Below the pieces are notes generated by a model that ran no database searches, was not told where the DNA came from, and saw only the letters and a program-made list of their open reading frames with translations. The position numbers and the translations under genes were made by a program. A DNA stretch of 64,000 bases from Neospora caninum Liverpool. Its lineage: Eukaryota > Apicomplexa > Conoidasida > Eucoccidiorida > Sarcocystidae. Each line of letters begins with the position of its first letter. The first letter of the stretch is position 1. Location: the NCBI RefSeq assembly GCF_000208865.1, contig NC_018390.1, forward strand, positions 2,870,270 to 2,934,269, given 5' to 3'. Of the stretch, positions 45,622 through 57,607 are shown in pieces.

Positions 45622-46914
45622 ATGGCGGGTGCCTCCGCGGTCTTTATTTTGGATTTGAAAGGGAAGGTGATCATCAGCCGGGACTATCGGGGGGACGTGT
45701 CTCTGGCATCCGCGGCGGAGCGTTTCCAGCAGAACGTCGTGGAGTTGGACGATCCGCTGTTGATTAAACCGATCTTCTTTGAGGACGGGGTGACTTACGC
45801 GTGGATCCAGTACAGCAACGTGTATCTGTTGGCCGTGACGAAGCGGAACTCGAACGCGGTGATGCTCCTCTCGTTCCTGTACAAGTTGTCGGAGGTTCTC
45901 CAAGAGTATTTCAAGGCCCTCGAGGAGGAGAGCATTCGCGACAACTTCGTCATCACCTACGAACTCCTGGACGAGGTCATGGACAACGGCTTCCCGCAGA
46001 GCACGGAGGTGAAAGTGCTTCGCGAGTTCATCAAGAACGAGGCTCACCAGCTTTCAGTCGACGCGCTGCGGCCGCCGACAGCTATCACGAACGCCGTGTC
46101 CTGGCGTTCGGAGGGTATCTTCCACAAGAAGAACGAGGTCTTCCTGGACGTCGTCGAGAAGCTCAGTCTGCTTGTGTCGTCGAACGGGACGGTGTTGCGC
46201 TCGGAGATCCTGGGCACTCTGAAAATGAAGAGTTTCCTTTCGGGAATGCCCGAGCTGAAGCTGGGTCTGAACGACAAACTCCTGCTCGAGACATCAGGCC
46301 GGAGCGTGTCCAAGGGGAAGGCGATCGAAATGGAAGACATCAAGTTTCACCAGTGCGTGCGCCTCGCTCGCTTCGAGAACGACCGCACCATCTCCTTCAT
46401 CCCTCCCGACGGCGAGTTCGAACTCATGAGCTACCGTCTCAACACGCAAGTCAAACCGCTGATCTGGATTGACGCAGTCGTCGACACTGGCCGGTCGGCC
46501 ACGCGGATCGAGTACATGATCAAAGCGCGGTCGCAGTTCAAGAGTCGCTCCGTCGCGAGCGGCGTCGAGATCCACGTCCCCGTCCCGCCCGACGCAGATT
46601 CGCCCCACTTCAAAACGTCCATCGGGACTGTCAAGTACCTCCCCGAGAAAGACATGATGGTGTGGTTCATCAAGCAGTTCCAGGGACAGCGCGACTTTGT
46701 CATGACGGCGACGTTCGGTTTGCCGTCCGTCGGCGTCGAAACCCGCGACGCGTACTTGAAGAAGCCGATCAACGTCAAATTCGAAATCCCGTACTTCACC
46801 GTCAGCGGAATCACCGTCAGATACCTGAAAATCATCGAAAAAAGCGGATACCAAGCACTGCCCTGGGTCCGATACATCACGCAGAACGGAGAGTATCAAC
46901 TCCGACTGTCCTAG
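45622..46914 (+). CDS. AP1M1: AP-1 complex subunit mu (clathrin adaptor)
   Basis: Intronless, 430 residues, ATG in good context (CAAGATGG), stop TAG at 46912. The N-terminal longin-like domain is plain (AVFILDLKGKVIISRDYRGD, FFEDGVTYAWIQYSNVYLLA), followed by the mu linker (YELLDEVMDNGFPQSTE) and the mu-homology domain (HKKNEVFLDVVEKLSLLVSS through the terminal YITQNGEYQLRL). Length and colinearity match mu-1 adaptins along the whole protein, which separates it from mu-2, mu-3 and delta-COP. The mu subunit binds tyrosine-based (YxxPhi) sorting signals and joins gamma, beta and sigma subunits at the trans-Golgi and endosomes. In Toxoplasma, AP-1 is known to act in sorting to rhoptries and micronemes. 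Confidence 0.95.
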   Translation: MAGASAVFILDLKGKVIISRDYRGDVSLASAAERFQQNVVELDDPLLIKPIFFEDGVTYAWIQYSNVYLLAVTKRNSNAVMLLSFLYKLSEVLQEYFKALEEESIRDNFVITYELLDEVMDNGFPQSTEVKVLREFIKNEAHQLSVDALRPPTAITNAVSWRSEGIFHKKNEVFLDVVEKLSLLVSSNGTVLRSEILGTLKMKSFLSGMPELKLGLNDKLLLETSGRSVSKGKAIEMEDIKFHQCVRLARFENDRTISFIPPDGEFELMSYRLNTQVKPLIWIDAVVDTGRSATRIEYMIKARSQFKSRSVASGVEIHVPVPPDADSPHFKTSIGTVKYLPEKDMMVWFIKQFQGQRDFVMTATFGLPSVGVETRDAYLKKPINVKFEIPYFTVSGITVRYLKIIEKSGYQALPWVRYITQNGEYQLRLS

Positions 46915-47226
46915 AAAAAGAAGCGGGAAAGACAGAGAGGGAAAGAAACGAAACAAGACGCAGATGTGAGGGACGAAGCGATCGCGCCGGACGGAAAGAC
47001 ACACGCACGTCGCGGCCTCCACACACGGTCCGGTGAAGACCCTCGAAAACGGCAACCTGATCCGATGACCACAAGTTCATACCTAAATAAATAAATATAT
47101 ATTTATATATTTATATATATGTAGAGATGTTTGTCTCGCGGCGTGTACATACATCGATGTATCCACATGTGTCTATGGGTGGGTGGCTCCGCTTCGTCAA
47201 CTCTTCATGTATATTCATGTAAACCT

Positions 47227-47251
47227 TATATATATATATAAACATCTATGC

Positions 47252-47283
<32 letters not shown>
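47227..47283. repeat. Compound (TA)n microsatellite
   Basis: Two TA tracts, 47227-47240 and 47253-47283, about 310 bases after the AP-1 mu stop codon. A shorter TA-rich patch with TATT units precedes them near 47090-47120. Confidence 0.9.
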
Positions 47284-47287
<4 letters not shown>

Positions 47288-47688
47288 TGTCTCTCGCGTT
47301 AAGTAGCGTCTCCGCGAATCTATGAAGACCTGTGTAAATACATGCATATATGCATATCCTTCTATATACTTCAGTATTGGATGCTTGGATGCAGTCTCTT
47401 GCTTCCATGAGAAAGATGCTCTGCCTTTTGTTTCGGCCACAGAGGGTAGCCAGTGCAAGCGCATCCCTTCAGTTCCCGGACGGCACAAAGCTACGGCGTC
47501 GTGCCCGGTCGACTGGGCAGAAAACAAAATCGAAACGGAGAAAATGAGAGAACAAAAGCGATGTTTTTTCTTCGTGGTCCCAGAAACAAGAGCCACAAAT
47601 ACACACATGCCAATTCTATTTCATTACATTTATATATGCGTATCTATCTATATATATGTATGTAAATATATGTATCTTTGTATGTAGG

Positions 47689-47718
47689 TATGTATGTATG
47701 TATGCATGCATGCATGCA
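47689..47718. repeat. TATG/CATG tetranucleotide repeat
   Basis: Tandem TATG units pass into tandem CATG units, producing overlapping TGCATGCA palindromes. The palindromes here are a by-product of the repeat and not evidence of AP2 sites. Confidence 0.8.
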
Positions 47719-50494
47719 AGTTACACATCGGCGGTGAGGAAACGGGATGCCGTCGGGAGCGGGGGCCAACTGGCGTTTCTGGAGTGAACCTTTGCAGAGG
47801 CGGGAGGAAACAATGGGAGACAGAGAGAACAAGAGGAAACGGGAGAAAGGACCTTGAAGTCGAAAGAAGAGGTGTAACTGGACCAGAGTGCGACGGAGGA
47901 ACGGCGTGATGCGCGAAAAGCGGCGCTCGGCGCAGGGGAGCTAGACAGAGAGGGGCCAGGACAGCGGGTGTTTGGAAACCGATTTCCGATGGAAAGATGA
48001 GAATTCGACGAGCGGAGGAGAAAGAGAAAACTCTTAGATTTCACGTGGGAGGGGACTCAGAGAGGCGGAACAAAGAGATGTGTCGGCAGTGGTCAGTCAG
48101 AGAGGAAGAGACGAGGAAAAAGAAATCGAGATGAAGGCAAGGGAAGGAGCGGAAAAGAAGGCGTGCAAAGAAGAAAGATGAGATGGAGAAGGAGCCTAAG
48201 GAAAAGGGGCGAGGAGTCAAACAGATTGGGAACTCGTTTTCGTCGGCCCTCTGCCTTCTCCGGTGTTTGGTGGAACCACATTTTTTGGGGGATGGCATCT
48301 CCGCGTCTTGACCAAATCTTTTTCTCGCTTTTTGTTCTCTTCCTCGTTGCCTTTCCTCTCTTCTTCACCGCGGGGCCCCCTGCTGCCATTCCTGTTTCCT
48401 CGTTTTCCCTGGTCCCGTCTTCCCGTAGTTCTTCCGCCTTCTTTCGCCCTCTGCACCGGTAGAGTGTTTTCCACTCTTTTCGTTCGTCATCTTACTCCTG
48501 TCTCGCATGCTTTCTGCCTTTTTCCTTTCCTTTCCTGTTTGTTTCCCCGCTCCCCTGAGTTCCTTTCTTACGTCTTCTTTTCCACCGTCTCCCTCTCTCT
48601 AGGTCGAGTCGCTCGCCTTGTGTTTCGCGTCTTCGTCGCTGCTTTAGTGCTCCGTTTTCGCTGTCTTGCTTCTCCTTTGATCGGTTGTTTCGGTTTTCTA
48701 TTTCGCGTCTTTGCTTTTTTTCTGCGGTATCTTTTCTCCCTGGAACCCGCAAAGTTTCCCGGCTCTCTGACATCTGGTTTCCGACCTTTCTCTGTCTCGC
48801 GGTGCGGGTCCATCGAGTCTTGTCTTTTTTAGAAAAAGATTTCCACAACGCCGGACTCTCGATTTGAACGGTGCCGGCGCCTTGCGCCTGTCGCGAAAAC
48901 AAGATTTCTGTCCTTCATTTTGCTCAAAGAAAAGGATACTGCATATGACTCCCGTCTATGAGATACAGAAAACCAGGTTCTTTCTGGCTGCAGAGCACCG
49001 CCACCCTGCAGTGGACTCGACTTAAGACAGCTAAACGCGTTGGATTTCAATAGCCTACTACATCAAGGCGACTCCACTTCGATTACGTTCAAGGCGTGCC
49101 CGCCAGAGAGAGGCGTTCGTCGGGTCCGCCGGTGCAACAGCCACGCGAACTTTTCGCGTCGTTTTTCTTTTGCGAATCCCTCGATAGCTCGGCTCCCTGG
49201 ACTTCTGGGAGTGAGAAAGGATGCCGAATACTCGCCTCGAATCTCACGCGTTGTCAACAAATCCACGCTCGTTCACTATCTGCATGACCCCACTGTGTTC
49301 TACGCTGCTAGTGCCAGGCACTCTAGCGCAATGCCTTTTCAATTTTTCCCTTACGCAGTCCAGGCCTCACTCTCGATCGATGTGTAGGCTCTTTTGCGCC
49401 TCTACTTTTCACCGGACACTCGTCAATTTCATGCATACACACTTGTATACATGCACATGTATACAAATGTGTAGGTGCATGCGTTCGGCATCTGAGACAG
49501 CAAATATGAAACACCTAGATGTGAACTTTGTAGCCGATAGAGTTTCCTCCTTCCCAGGTTGTGTGCCACCAAGCTATCTGCGAGGTATTCCCTGTCTTTT
49601 CGCGGGCTTCGATTCGTTTTCCTCTTTGCTACTTCTGTGGCGCTTGTATTTTTTGCCGACATTTTCGTTCACGCGCCGTATGTCTTGGAGACGAGGAGCT
49701 GAAACGAGTTCCCTGGAAATGGTGCTTTACTTTTCCGAAGCGTCTTGGGCCTCAGCCGAACATGGAGGAGGTGAAAGCGGAATGCCGGAACGCAGCAAGA
49801 CGCCGGCAAACCACATACAAGTGAAAACCGCACAGAACACGCAAGCAAACGAGAAAAACAGAGTCTTCCGAAGAAGCCAGGAAAAAGACGAACGGGGGAA
49901 CTGCCTTGAAAAAGACGTTAACAAGAATACATGCTCCCATGCCTCCTACGTAGAGAGGTCAGACGAAGCAGGTGGCCCTACGGGACCACACTTGATAAAA
50001 CCAATACAAATATTCATACACACATGCGTGTTTGTATGAATATAAGCATCTACAAGCATGCCTCCCTGAGTGTGTACAGAGGTTTGTGACTACACTCGTG
50101 TGGCAAAACAGAGAGGAGTGAGGGAAAAAGGTCTGAGACTCGCGGAAGCTTCAAGCACACAGCGCGTCTGGGCGATCTCCGAAGCCACTGCATGCGTGTC
50201 ATCAAGCAACGCCAGACATGTGGATCTCCCTTTTTCACTTCTCTTTCTTCTACGGAAAACGCCGGGAGACAACCGCCTGTCGTCTCTCAGCTTCCACCGT
50301 GGCGGCCGTGCTGCAGGTGTCGAGAGCATCGGCGAATCCGACATCGACGCAGGACGGCCTCCACTAACGACTCAAGAAACAGATTCAAGGACATCTGTGT
50401 CCAAGAAACCCGAAACAAAGATGCACAACAGACCATTTTACACATGAGGCGTTTACATATATATATATATATACATACATATTCACATATGCAT

Positions 50495-50520
50495 TTATAT
50501 ATATATATATATATATATAT
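50495..50520. repeat. (TA)n microsatellite
   Basis: TA tract ending in GCATGCAG, about 440 bases beyond the HslU stop codon. A shorter TA tract lies at about 50457-50472. Confidence 0.85.
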
Positions 50521-50956
50521 GCATGCAGCTATTTATATACATATGTCTGTAGAACTTGGATGTGTTTCCAACCGTCCCACACAACCACGCAGACATATCG
50601 CTTCATAAGTTGTGTCTGAAGTGGCGGAATCGGTGCATGCGTCTTTCGACATGACCAGATATATTTATATCCCTGTGCACGGTGAAATACGGACATCTCC
50701 GGTCCACGTTTATCGTCTGTATAGGAATCACAAAAGAGGATTTAGATCCACTTCTTTGCCTTCCTGCCGCTCTCGTGCTGTCGAGGGTTCGGGGTCGCCT
50801 CGAAATAGCCAGTATGTGCGTGCCTTCTCGCTCTCAGCGTAGGGCGAAGCTTCACGCGCTTTCACTTGCGCAACTTTTTTCGTGGAGCAAGAGCGAGAAA
50901 TGCAAAGCGGATGCCAAAGCGCCAAGGCGCGTGTCCGGAAAAAAGGAAGCGCAAGA

Positions 50957-51190
50957 TCACAGCACGAACCGCGTGTAGTCCATCTTGGTGAGGAGCGAGC
51001 TCACGCTACTCCGCACACGTTCCAGGTCAATTTCCACTCTGAGAGACACAAATGCGAGAAGCGAAGCAAGAAGAAACATCCGAGCAGAAACCTGGGGACG
51101 AGAAAGCGACATAGCAGCGCAAACCACACATGTCTACGGCGTCTACCGATACCTCTGAAACTGAACAGGCGCAAACGTATCTATCCATGC

Positions 51191-51225
<35 letters not shown>

Positions 51226-54200
51226 CACAGAAGCCTAGAGGCCGTAAGAAAGTAACGTACAGACACTGGTAAGGGGCGAAGGAAACTGAGGATACGGGGG
51301 AAGAAAGCGAGGAACCAGGAAAGAACCCGAAAAGGAGAAATGAGCCGAGAAGAGTCCAAGGAGACAGACTGCAGGGACAGCCGAAGAACTGAAAAAAGGG
51401 AAGAGAACGACGCGCCAGAAAATCGGGAGAACACGCCTTACCGCGTTCCAGGAGCCATCGACGGCGCTGCGTAGTTGATGTCTTCCATGATTCTGCAGAA
51501 AAGAACAAAATGGTGACACATAGGAAGCCAGAAAAGGAACACGTGGATACTAAATCCACGTGGGAAAGTACAGGAGGAACCAGAGAGGAAGAGGGACATA
51601 TACAGAAACAGATACAGAACCAGACAAGCGCCAATGAAGAAAAATGAAGTGAAACGCCCGGAAACGATGGGTATTTTGTGGTGACATTTGACGGCGCGCC
51701 CGAGAAGCCGGTTCATGCATTTCCGTTCGTCTTATTTGCGTCTTTTTCTAGACACCGCTCTCTGCTTTTTTATCTTAGTGTACTTGGTTCTCTTTTCCTT
51801 CGTGTAGTAGGGGGATTCCTTTTCACCTCAGAAAACGTGACTGAGAACGCCCGCATCAAGTAATTGCCAAAATTCACCGTAATGGGAGCCCGTAAGCACC
51901 ACCAATAAGAGATGGGCAGAAAGACGTTGTACCAAGGTAAATCGTCAGATTCCTCACTGGTCTCCATGGGCACATGCAGCGATCTCGCTTTTCTGGGCCT
52001 TTTTCCCTTGATATTCACATCCCTCCTCGCTTTCCGTTCTTTCGCTTCGCGGCGTTTCTGTCGCCGGTACGCCGTGGCGTGCGGTTTGTGGATAGCTCCA
52101 CCACGCAGGTGCACGGCAGACGACAAAACGAGGAAAGCGGGGACTCTCCCAGTTCTGTTTCTCACTTTTCAATGATGGTGTGTAGACGGCGGGCGCCGAT
52201 GTTCTCGACACTCGCGTTGACCTCGCAGGCAACTGAGAAAAAAGGCATAGAAGAAAGTGGGCTCCCGTCCTTTTTCCCAGACTTGGCAAGGCGCATGCCC
52301 GGATGTGCTCAGGTGTACATACACCCGGCTCTCGACGAGGCGCTCCCAGGTGTACATACACGCACCGTTTTCCTTGAGACACGAAGACGCGGACCATAAT
52401 TGGGTTGTTGAAACAACGCATACTGTCTACGTCGGCCCCTCTGGTGGGTGTCCTGATCTCCTTTTCTCTCTCTCTTCCACAACTCCGCTGCAAGCCTCAC
52501 GCGTACTCTCCTCTTACGAGAGCTGCGTGGCAGTGTACACGCACCTCGGGCTATCTCGTTGACTGCCTCCTCTGTGAAGTGCAGCTCCACGTTCTCGGTT
52601 CGCAGGAGCGCTGAAGAGACGCCAAATGCGCGTTGCGAAAAAAAGACACACAGAAGACCGCAGAGACACTCTGTGGGGTGAGGCGATTCTCCCTTGGACA
52701 CGACTCGTGTGTAGTGGCCCTCTCTTTGTGCCGACGCCGATTTCCACTTCCGAGGCAAAACGTCCGTTTCGCGGTTTTTTTGTGTCGCCTAGCAACAAGA
52801 CTTACCTGTATTTTGCTCAATCAAGTTGTTCTGCGTCTTGGTCAAAATGTCTCGCAAATCGCTTTCCGTCAGCGACGTGAGCGTGACTCGAATCGGAAGC
52901 CTCCCCTGCAGCTCCGCCAGCAACTCGCTCGGCCTCACGCAGTGGAACGCGCCTGCGGGACGGGGCGAGAGACAGGCGAGGAGACACCCAGCGGAAAATC
53001 GACAGAGACAAGGGAAAAGGAAAGGCAAAACGCGAGAGAGGAGACACTCGAGATGCCAAGGCGAAAGAGTGAAGCACAGAAACGAGCAAAAAGACACGTC
53101 TCGGCAAAATGCCTAAGCAAAAAGTCGCGCGCGCGCGGGTCTGGCTCTTGAGTCCCCCTCGCTGGTCTCCTCGTCGACGGCGACGCTTCTGCACTGTCTC
53201 GACGCTTTGCACGACTGAAAGGCTTTCGGCGCGTGATGGGGCCGGGACACTTCAAGAACAACGTTGAGTTCACTCTCACCCGAGGCAATGAAGAGAATGT
53301 AGTCCGTCTTCACATCTCCGTATCGCGTGCTGACGGTCGTCCCTTCAATCAAAGGCAGCAAGTCGCGCTGGACGCCTTCGTCCGAGGCGTCGGGGTTGTA
53401 CCCACTGCGCCCGCCCTGCAATAAGAAGAACGGAGACACTAAGAACGGAGACATTTATGCTTTCTACAGCCGTGGTACTGCGCAGGAGAAGGAAATGTGG
53501 CAACACCTACGCACATTCCCTGCAGCTCTCGCTACGCAGTTTTCCACACGGTCACTTAGCTAGTTGCCTCATCTAGGAAGCCTACGCACGCACGCAACAC
53601 GAGCACATATTTACATGCATGCATGCACGCCTATATGCAAATCTGTATATATACATGCATGCACGCCTGCGTGTGTGCGTATGCGCGTACACTCTTGTGC
53701 TAGCAGTGTTTCCCCTTTTGGAAGAGAATGTACCTTGCTGCAGATTTTGTCGATTTCATCGATGAAGACGATGCCTTCTTGTTCCACTGCCTCGAGCGCC
53801 TTCTGAACGACGAGGTCCTGAGAGCGGCAGAGACAGAGAGAGAGAGATGGGGAAAACGGTTTCTCGGCGCCTGCTCTGGGCTGCGAGAATCTACATCGCC
53901 CGCCATCTCGGGTGCATGTGTGTCGTCTCCCCGAGCCGCTCTTCCTACTTTTGTGATCATGGCGTCTAGCTCGGCCTGCATCAGTTTCTCCCGCGCCTCC
54001 TTCACCGTCAGGTTGCGTGCTTCCGAGCCGCGAGGGCCTCGACCTACGATCAAAAACCGAACCCAAAAAGGGAGAAAAGGCGTCGAAAACAGCCGAGTCT
54101 TAGAGAGAAGCAAAGGGAAAGACGTGCGTGTGGGGACGCAGACGAGGAAAGGCTCCAGAGAGAGACCGCACACGGCGCGTCCACAAAATGACCGCGGAGA

Positions 54201-57200
54201 CACACAGTGAAAACCGAAAGAGGAAACAAAGAAAAGAGAAAACAGTTCCGTGCCGGGCGTACGTCTTCTCCCGGCTCTCCTAAAAAGACAACCGTGATAT
54301 GGAAAGAGAGCTCGAGCGCATCGACTCCCTAGAGAACGCGAGGCGTGGGGAGAAACAGGAATCCCCAGAGACAGCGAGAGGCGGAGAACGCGGCAAGCAG
54401 AAAAAAGTCCAGCACAACATCTGCGACTCCTTCCCTTCACAGATACATATATATATATATATATAGACATGTACGTATGCATAGAGACAAGCAGATGCAG
54501 GCTGTAACTCTGTGTGCGCTCGAGTGTGTCCCGGGAATACGCGGAAAAGTGTCCAGAAGCTGAAACGTACGAGTTGCAAAGAAGGCGGGACGGGGCCTGT
54601 CGATGTCTCGAATGATGCTCTCCAAGTCTGCCACAACTGCGCAGGAAACCCGAGAAAAAGGGGGACGGCAGATCCTTGTCCTGCCTTCTGCGAGGCCCCC
54701 TCTCTCCTTTCTCACTTGGTTGCTCAGAGTTCTTCCCTTGCCTATCGCTGCTTCCTGTCTCCCTCTTTTAAGAAAATCGTTTCCCCTCTCTTTTATATCC
54801 CTCTTCTCTTTCCTCCTGGACACTCAGCCTCACTATCTTTAGCTTTTCGGTTCCCTGATCTCTTCCTCCCCTCCTCTCCTTCCTTCCTCCTCTCTTTTCT
54901 CTGTTTGTGTCTCTGCTGGTTTCCCACGTCCATCTTCTGCCTGGCGTCGGCCCCACTCCCCGTCCCCTGCGGGTTCGTCCCTGGTCCCCGAGCCTTTTCG
55001 TCCCGCTTCGCCCTCGATTCCCTCGCGTCTCTCTCGCTTTGCGCGACTCACTCGAGTCTCGGCCCCCGTCGTCGAAGGCCGGGCCACCCGAGGCCGCTCC
55101 GACGTTCGGTCGCGCTGGAAAGTCCACATGCACGCGCCGCGAGTCGAGTGCGCCGCACCGGAGATGACGCAGCCACTGCTGGTGCTCCTCAGCCTAAACG
55201 GAGAAATAAGAGGCGACAGTGGGGCGAGAAACAAGTCGATCGACAGATCCTGCTAGACCTTCAATTTTTTCACAGCAAAACGTGACTAAGGTGTATGTGT
55301 GCTTGGCCTTGTCTATCTCATCGATGCCGCCTTAACCACGCTTGCACAGGGAGAGTGGTGGAGTTTGACGCAAGAGCCGGTCCGAGGCGACAGAGGTGAA
55401 TGTGCAGCCTCGTGAACACTGAGTAGCGGGTCCACGTGCATGCAAGGGTGGAGAGACGGCAAGAGGTACGCGACATTTCGCGGTGAGCCTGAAAAAGGTG
55501 CACTTGTCGATATGCTGGTGTGGGCTGGTGTGGACAGAGACGTACAGGCATTTTGCCCAGAAGAGCTTCGAGGATTTTCGTCTCCGCGCGGTGCTCGGCG
55601 GCTGGCCGCATCGCCTCTTGCAGCTTTGTGCGTTGGGTCTTCACCGCCACTTCCACGAGATCTCTGGAAAGAGAGAAAAGAGAGAGCGAAGAAACCGAGA
55701 ATCTAAACACGCAGAGAGAGCGAAGCCCAGGAAGAAGAGAGAAACACACACATGCAGCGCACCGGGGTTGCGGGACAAACGCACGCGACGATCCCTCAGC
55801 AAGAGCAAACGCAGAAGTGAAAGAAAGAGAATGAGAGAGAGCGGACGATTAAGGAAGGCCGAGAAACTCAGAGAGAGAAAGAGAAAGAGAGAGCAGGAGA
55901 AAGAGAAAAAAGCTTACGGAGAGACAGGGGCGATCGATTCATATACAGGGATCGCCGCGTTGGGGAATTGCCCCACAAGAGTCATGATGAAGGCCAAAAT
56001 TGATGAGACAGAGCGACACAAGAGAGACAAGATCAGAGGCCTTACTTGATGATTTGGTCCACATCTCGCCCGTGGAACCCAACTTCGGTGAATTTCGTGG
56101 CTTCCACCTGAGCCCAGAAAACGAAATCATGAAAAAAGAAAAGAGCCAAGATGAGGAAGAACACACAAGAGGTGGACGAAAGAAAACGAGAGGACGAGCG
56201 GAAGAACAATTTGTTGAGCCTGTGTGTGGAGAACTGAGCATCGAACTCGGCAACTGACACAAGCGTAAACGAGCTAGAGAACAAGGACACCCATTGCCTG
56301 GAAAAAAGCCGGGGAGGGACAGAGCCTGAGAAAAAGCATATCTGATGCGGGGGCGAAAACTGCACGGCGACGGCAAATTGAGGGGAACCGGACGAGACGA
56401 AGAAGAGAGAATGACGAACCCTTCCGATGAGAAACCTCCAAAAATGGTGGGATTCCACGAGCGCACAGAGAAGGAATTGGGGAAACAGAGAAGAGAAGGC
56501 CCATGCTTACCCCAGGACTCTAGTTGTGTACGCTGGACTGTCATCTACACGTGTGTATATGCAGATATCGACAGCTCTCTCTGTAAGTGTGGGTGTTTCG
56601 TCTAGCGCAGTGTCCTCTCTTTTGGATTAATGTTTGCCTCGCGTTTTTCGCGGTGTTTCTCAGATTAAAGTCGCACACGAACAACTGCCGAGACCCCCGC
56701 CTCGCCATGCTTTCCCCGCATGCCCATTTTTGCTGATTCCTCGTTCTCGTTTAAAACAACAAAGAGAAGGCTCCGGAAGGGAAGAGAAAGCGACAGAGGC
56801 CAGCAGTCCTCCGAGCCCTCCAGAATAGAGCAGCGCAAATCCGTCTTTTTCCCGAAAGACCAAGCGAGAGAAAGAAACACGAAAGACCGACCTTAATGAA
56901 AGGAGCGTCAATGCGCTTGGCCAGCCGCCGAGCGACTTCCGTCTTTCCCACTCCTGTGGGGCCGATGAGAAGAATGTTTTTCGGCGTGATGTCTTCTCGC
57001 AGTCTCTCGTCTTCAATCTGGGCCACCCAGCGAAAAGGAGACAGAAACGCGCGACAGTAAACGAGCGCGAAACCGTCAAAAAACAAGGAAGGCCTGTCGG
57101 GCGACTTGCCTCGCTCGCAACAGTCGCCATGCTCTTCGTGACAGATTCACGAAGGTACGCAAACGCACCGAAGATTCCAGAAAGAGCTTTGCAGGCAGAC

Positions 57201-57568
57201 GCATGCAGTGTATCCTTGCGTCGGTTTTCGGGTTGCCTGACGGACGCCCGAGACTACAAAGCGCGCACACTTTCCCACCCAGGAAGGCAAGAAAATCAGG
57301 AACAGCTTTGGACGAGCGGCCCGCACAGAGACCGCACCCCGAAGGCGAGAGGGAAAAAGAGAGAGCGGAAAGCGTCTATGCTGCGCGTGGTCCTTTGTCT
57401 TCACATCCACACATGTCCCCAGACACACGCCTTCAGTTTTTGCCCCGTCGGTGTAGAGAAACGCTTCACATCTGTATGCAATCTCACGCAATCTTTGCAC
57501 GTGTACATTCACCATACTTGCATACCATAAAGGTACATGCATATCAAACAATGCATACCAAATACACA

Positions 57569-57607
<39 letters not shown>

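Larger units (their letters stand above)
46915..50956. other. Convergent spacer between AP-1 mu and HslU
   Basis: About 4 kb that should contain the AP-1 mu and HslU 3' UTRs. It is rich in simple repeats (TA, TATG, TGCA). The plus strand at 48.2-48.9 kb is very T/C-rich; its 189-codon frame begins at GTG and encodes only Phe/Leu/Ser/Arg-rich sequence. A 272-codon plus-strand frame with a true ATG at 49221-50039 is the only candidate small gene. It runs through simple repeat and matches no family known to me, so it is left uncalled. Confidence 0.45.

Noticed and set aside
44980..46914. 644-residue version of AP-1 mu
   Set aside because: The extra 214 residues depend on a GTG start and encode leader-like Phe/Ser/Arg sequence. 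Homology begins at the ATG at 45622.
47689..47718. Cluster of TGCATGCA palindromes as AP2 binding sites
   Set aside because: They are a by-product of a CATG tetranucleotide repeat in a 3' spacer.
48263..48832. 189-codon plus-strand frame
   Set aside because: Starts at GTG and is a translation of T/C-rich sequence (Phe, Leu, Ser, Pro, Arg); typical of leader, intron or spacer DNA.
49221..50039. 272-codon ATG-initiated plus-strand frame
   Set aside because: Runs through simple repeats, shows no family resemblance and sits in a convergent 3' spacer. Kept only as a possibility in the spacer note.
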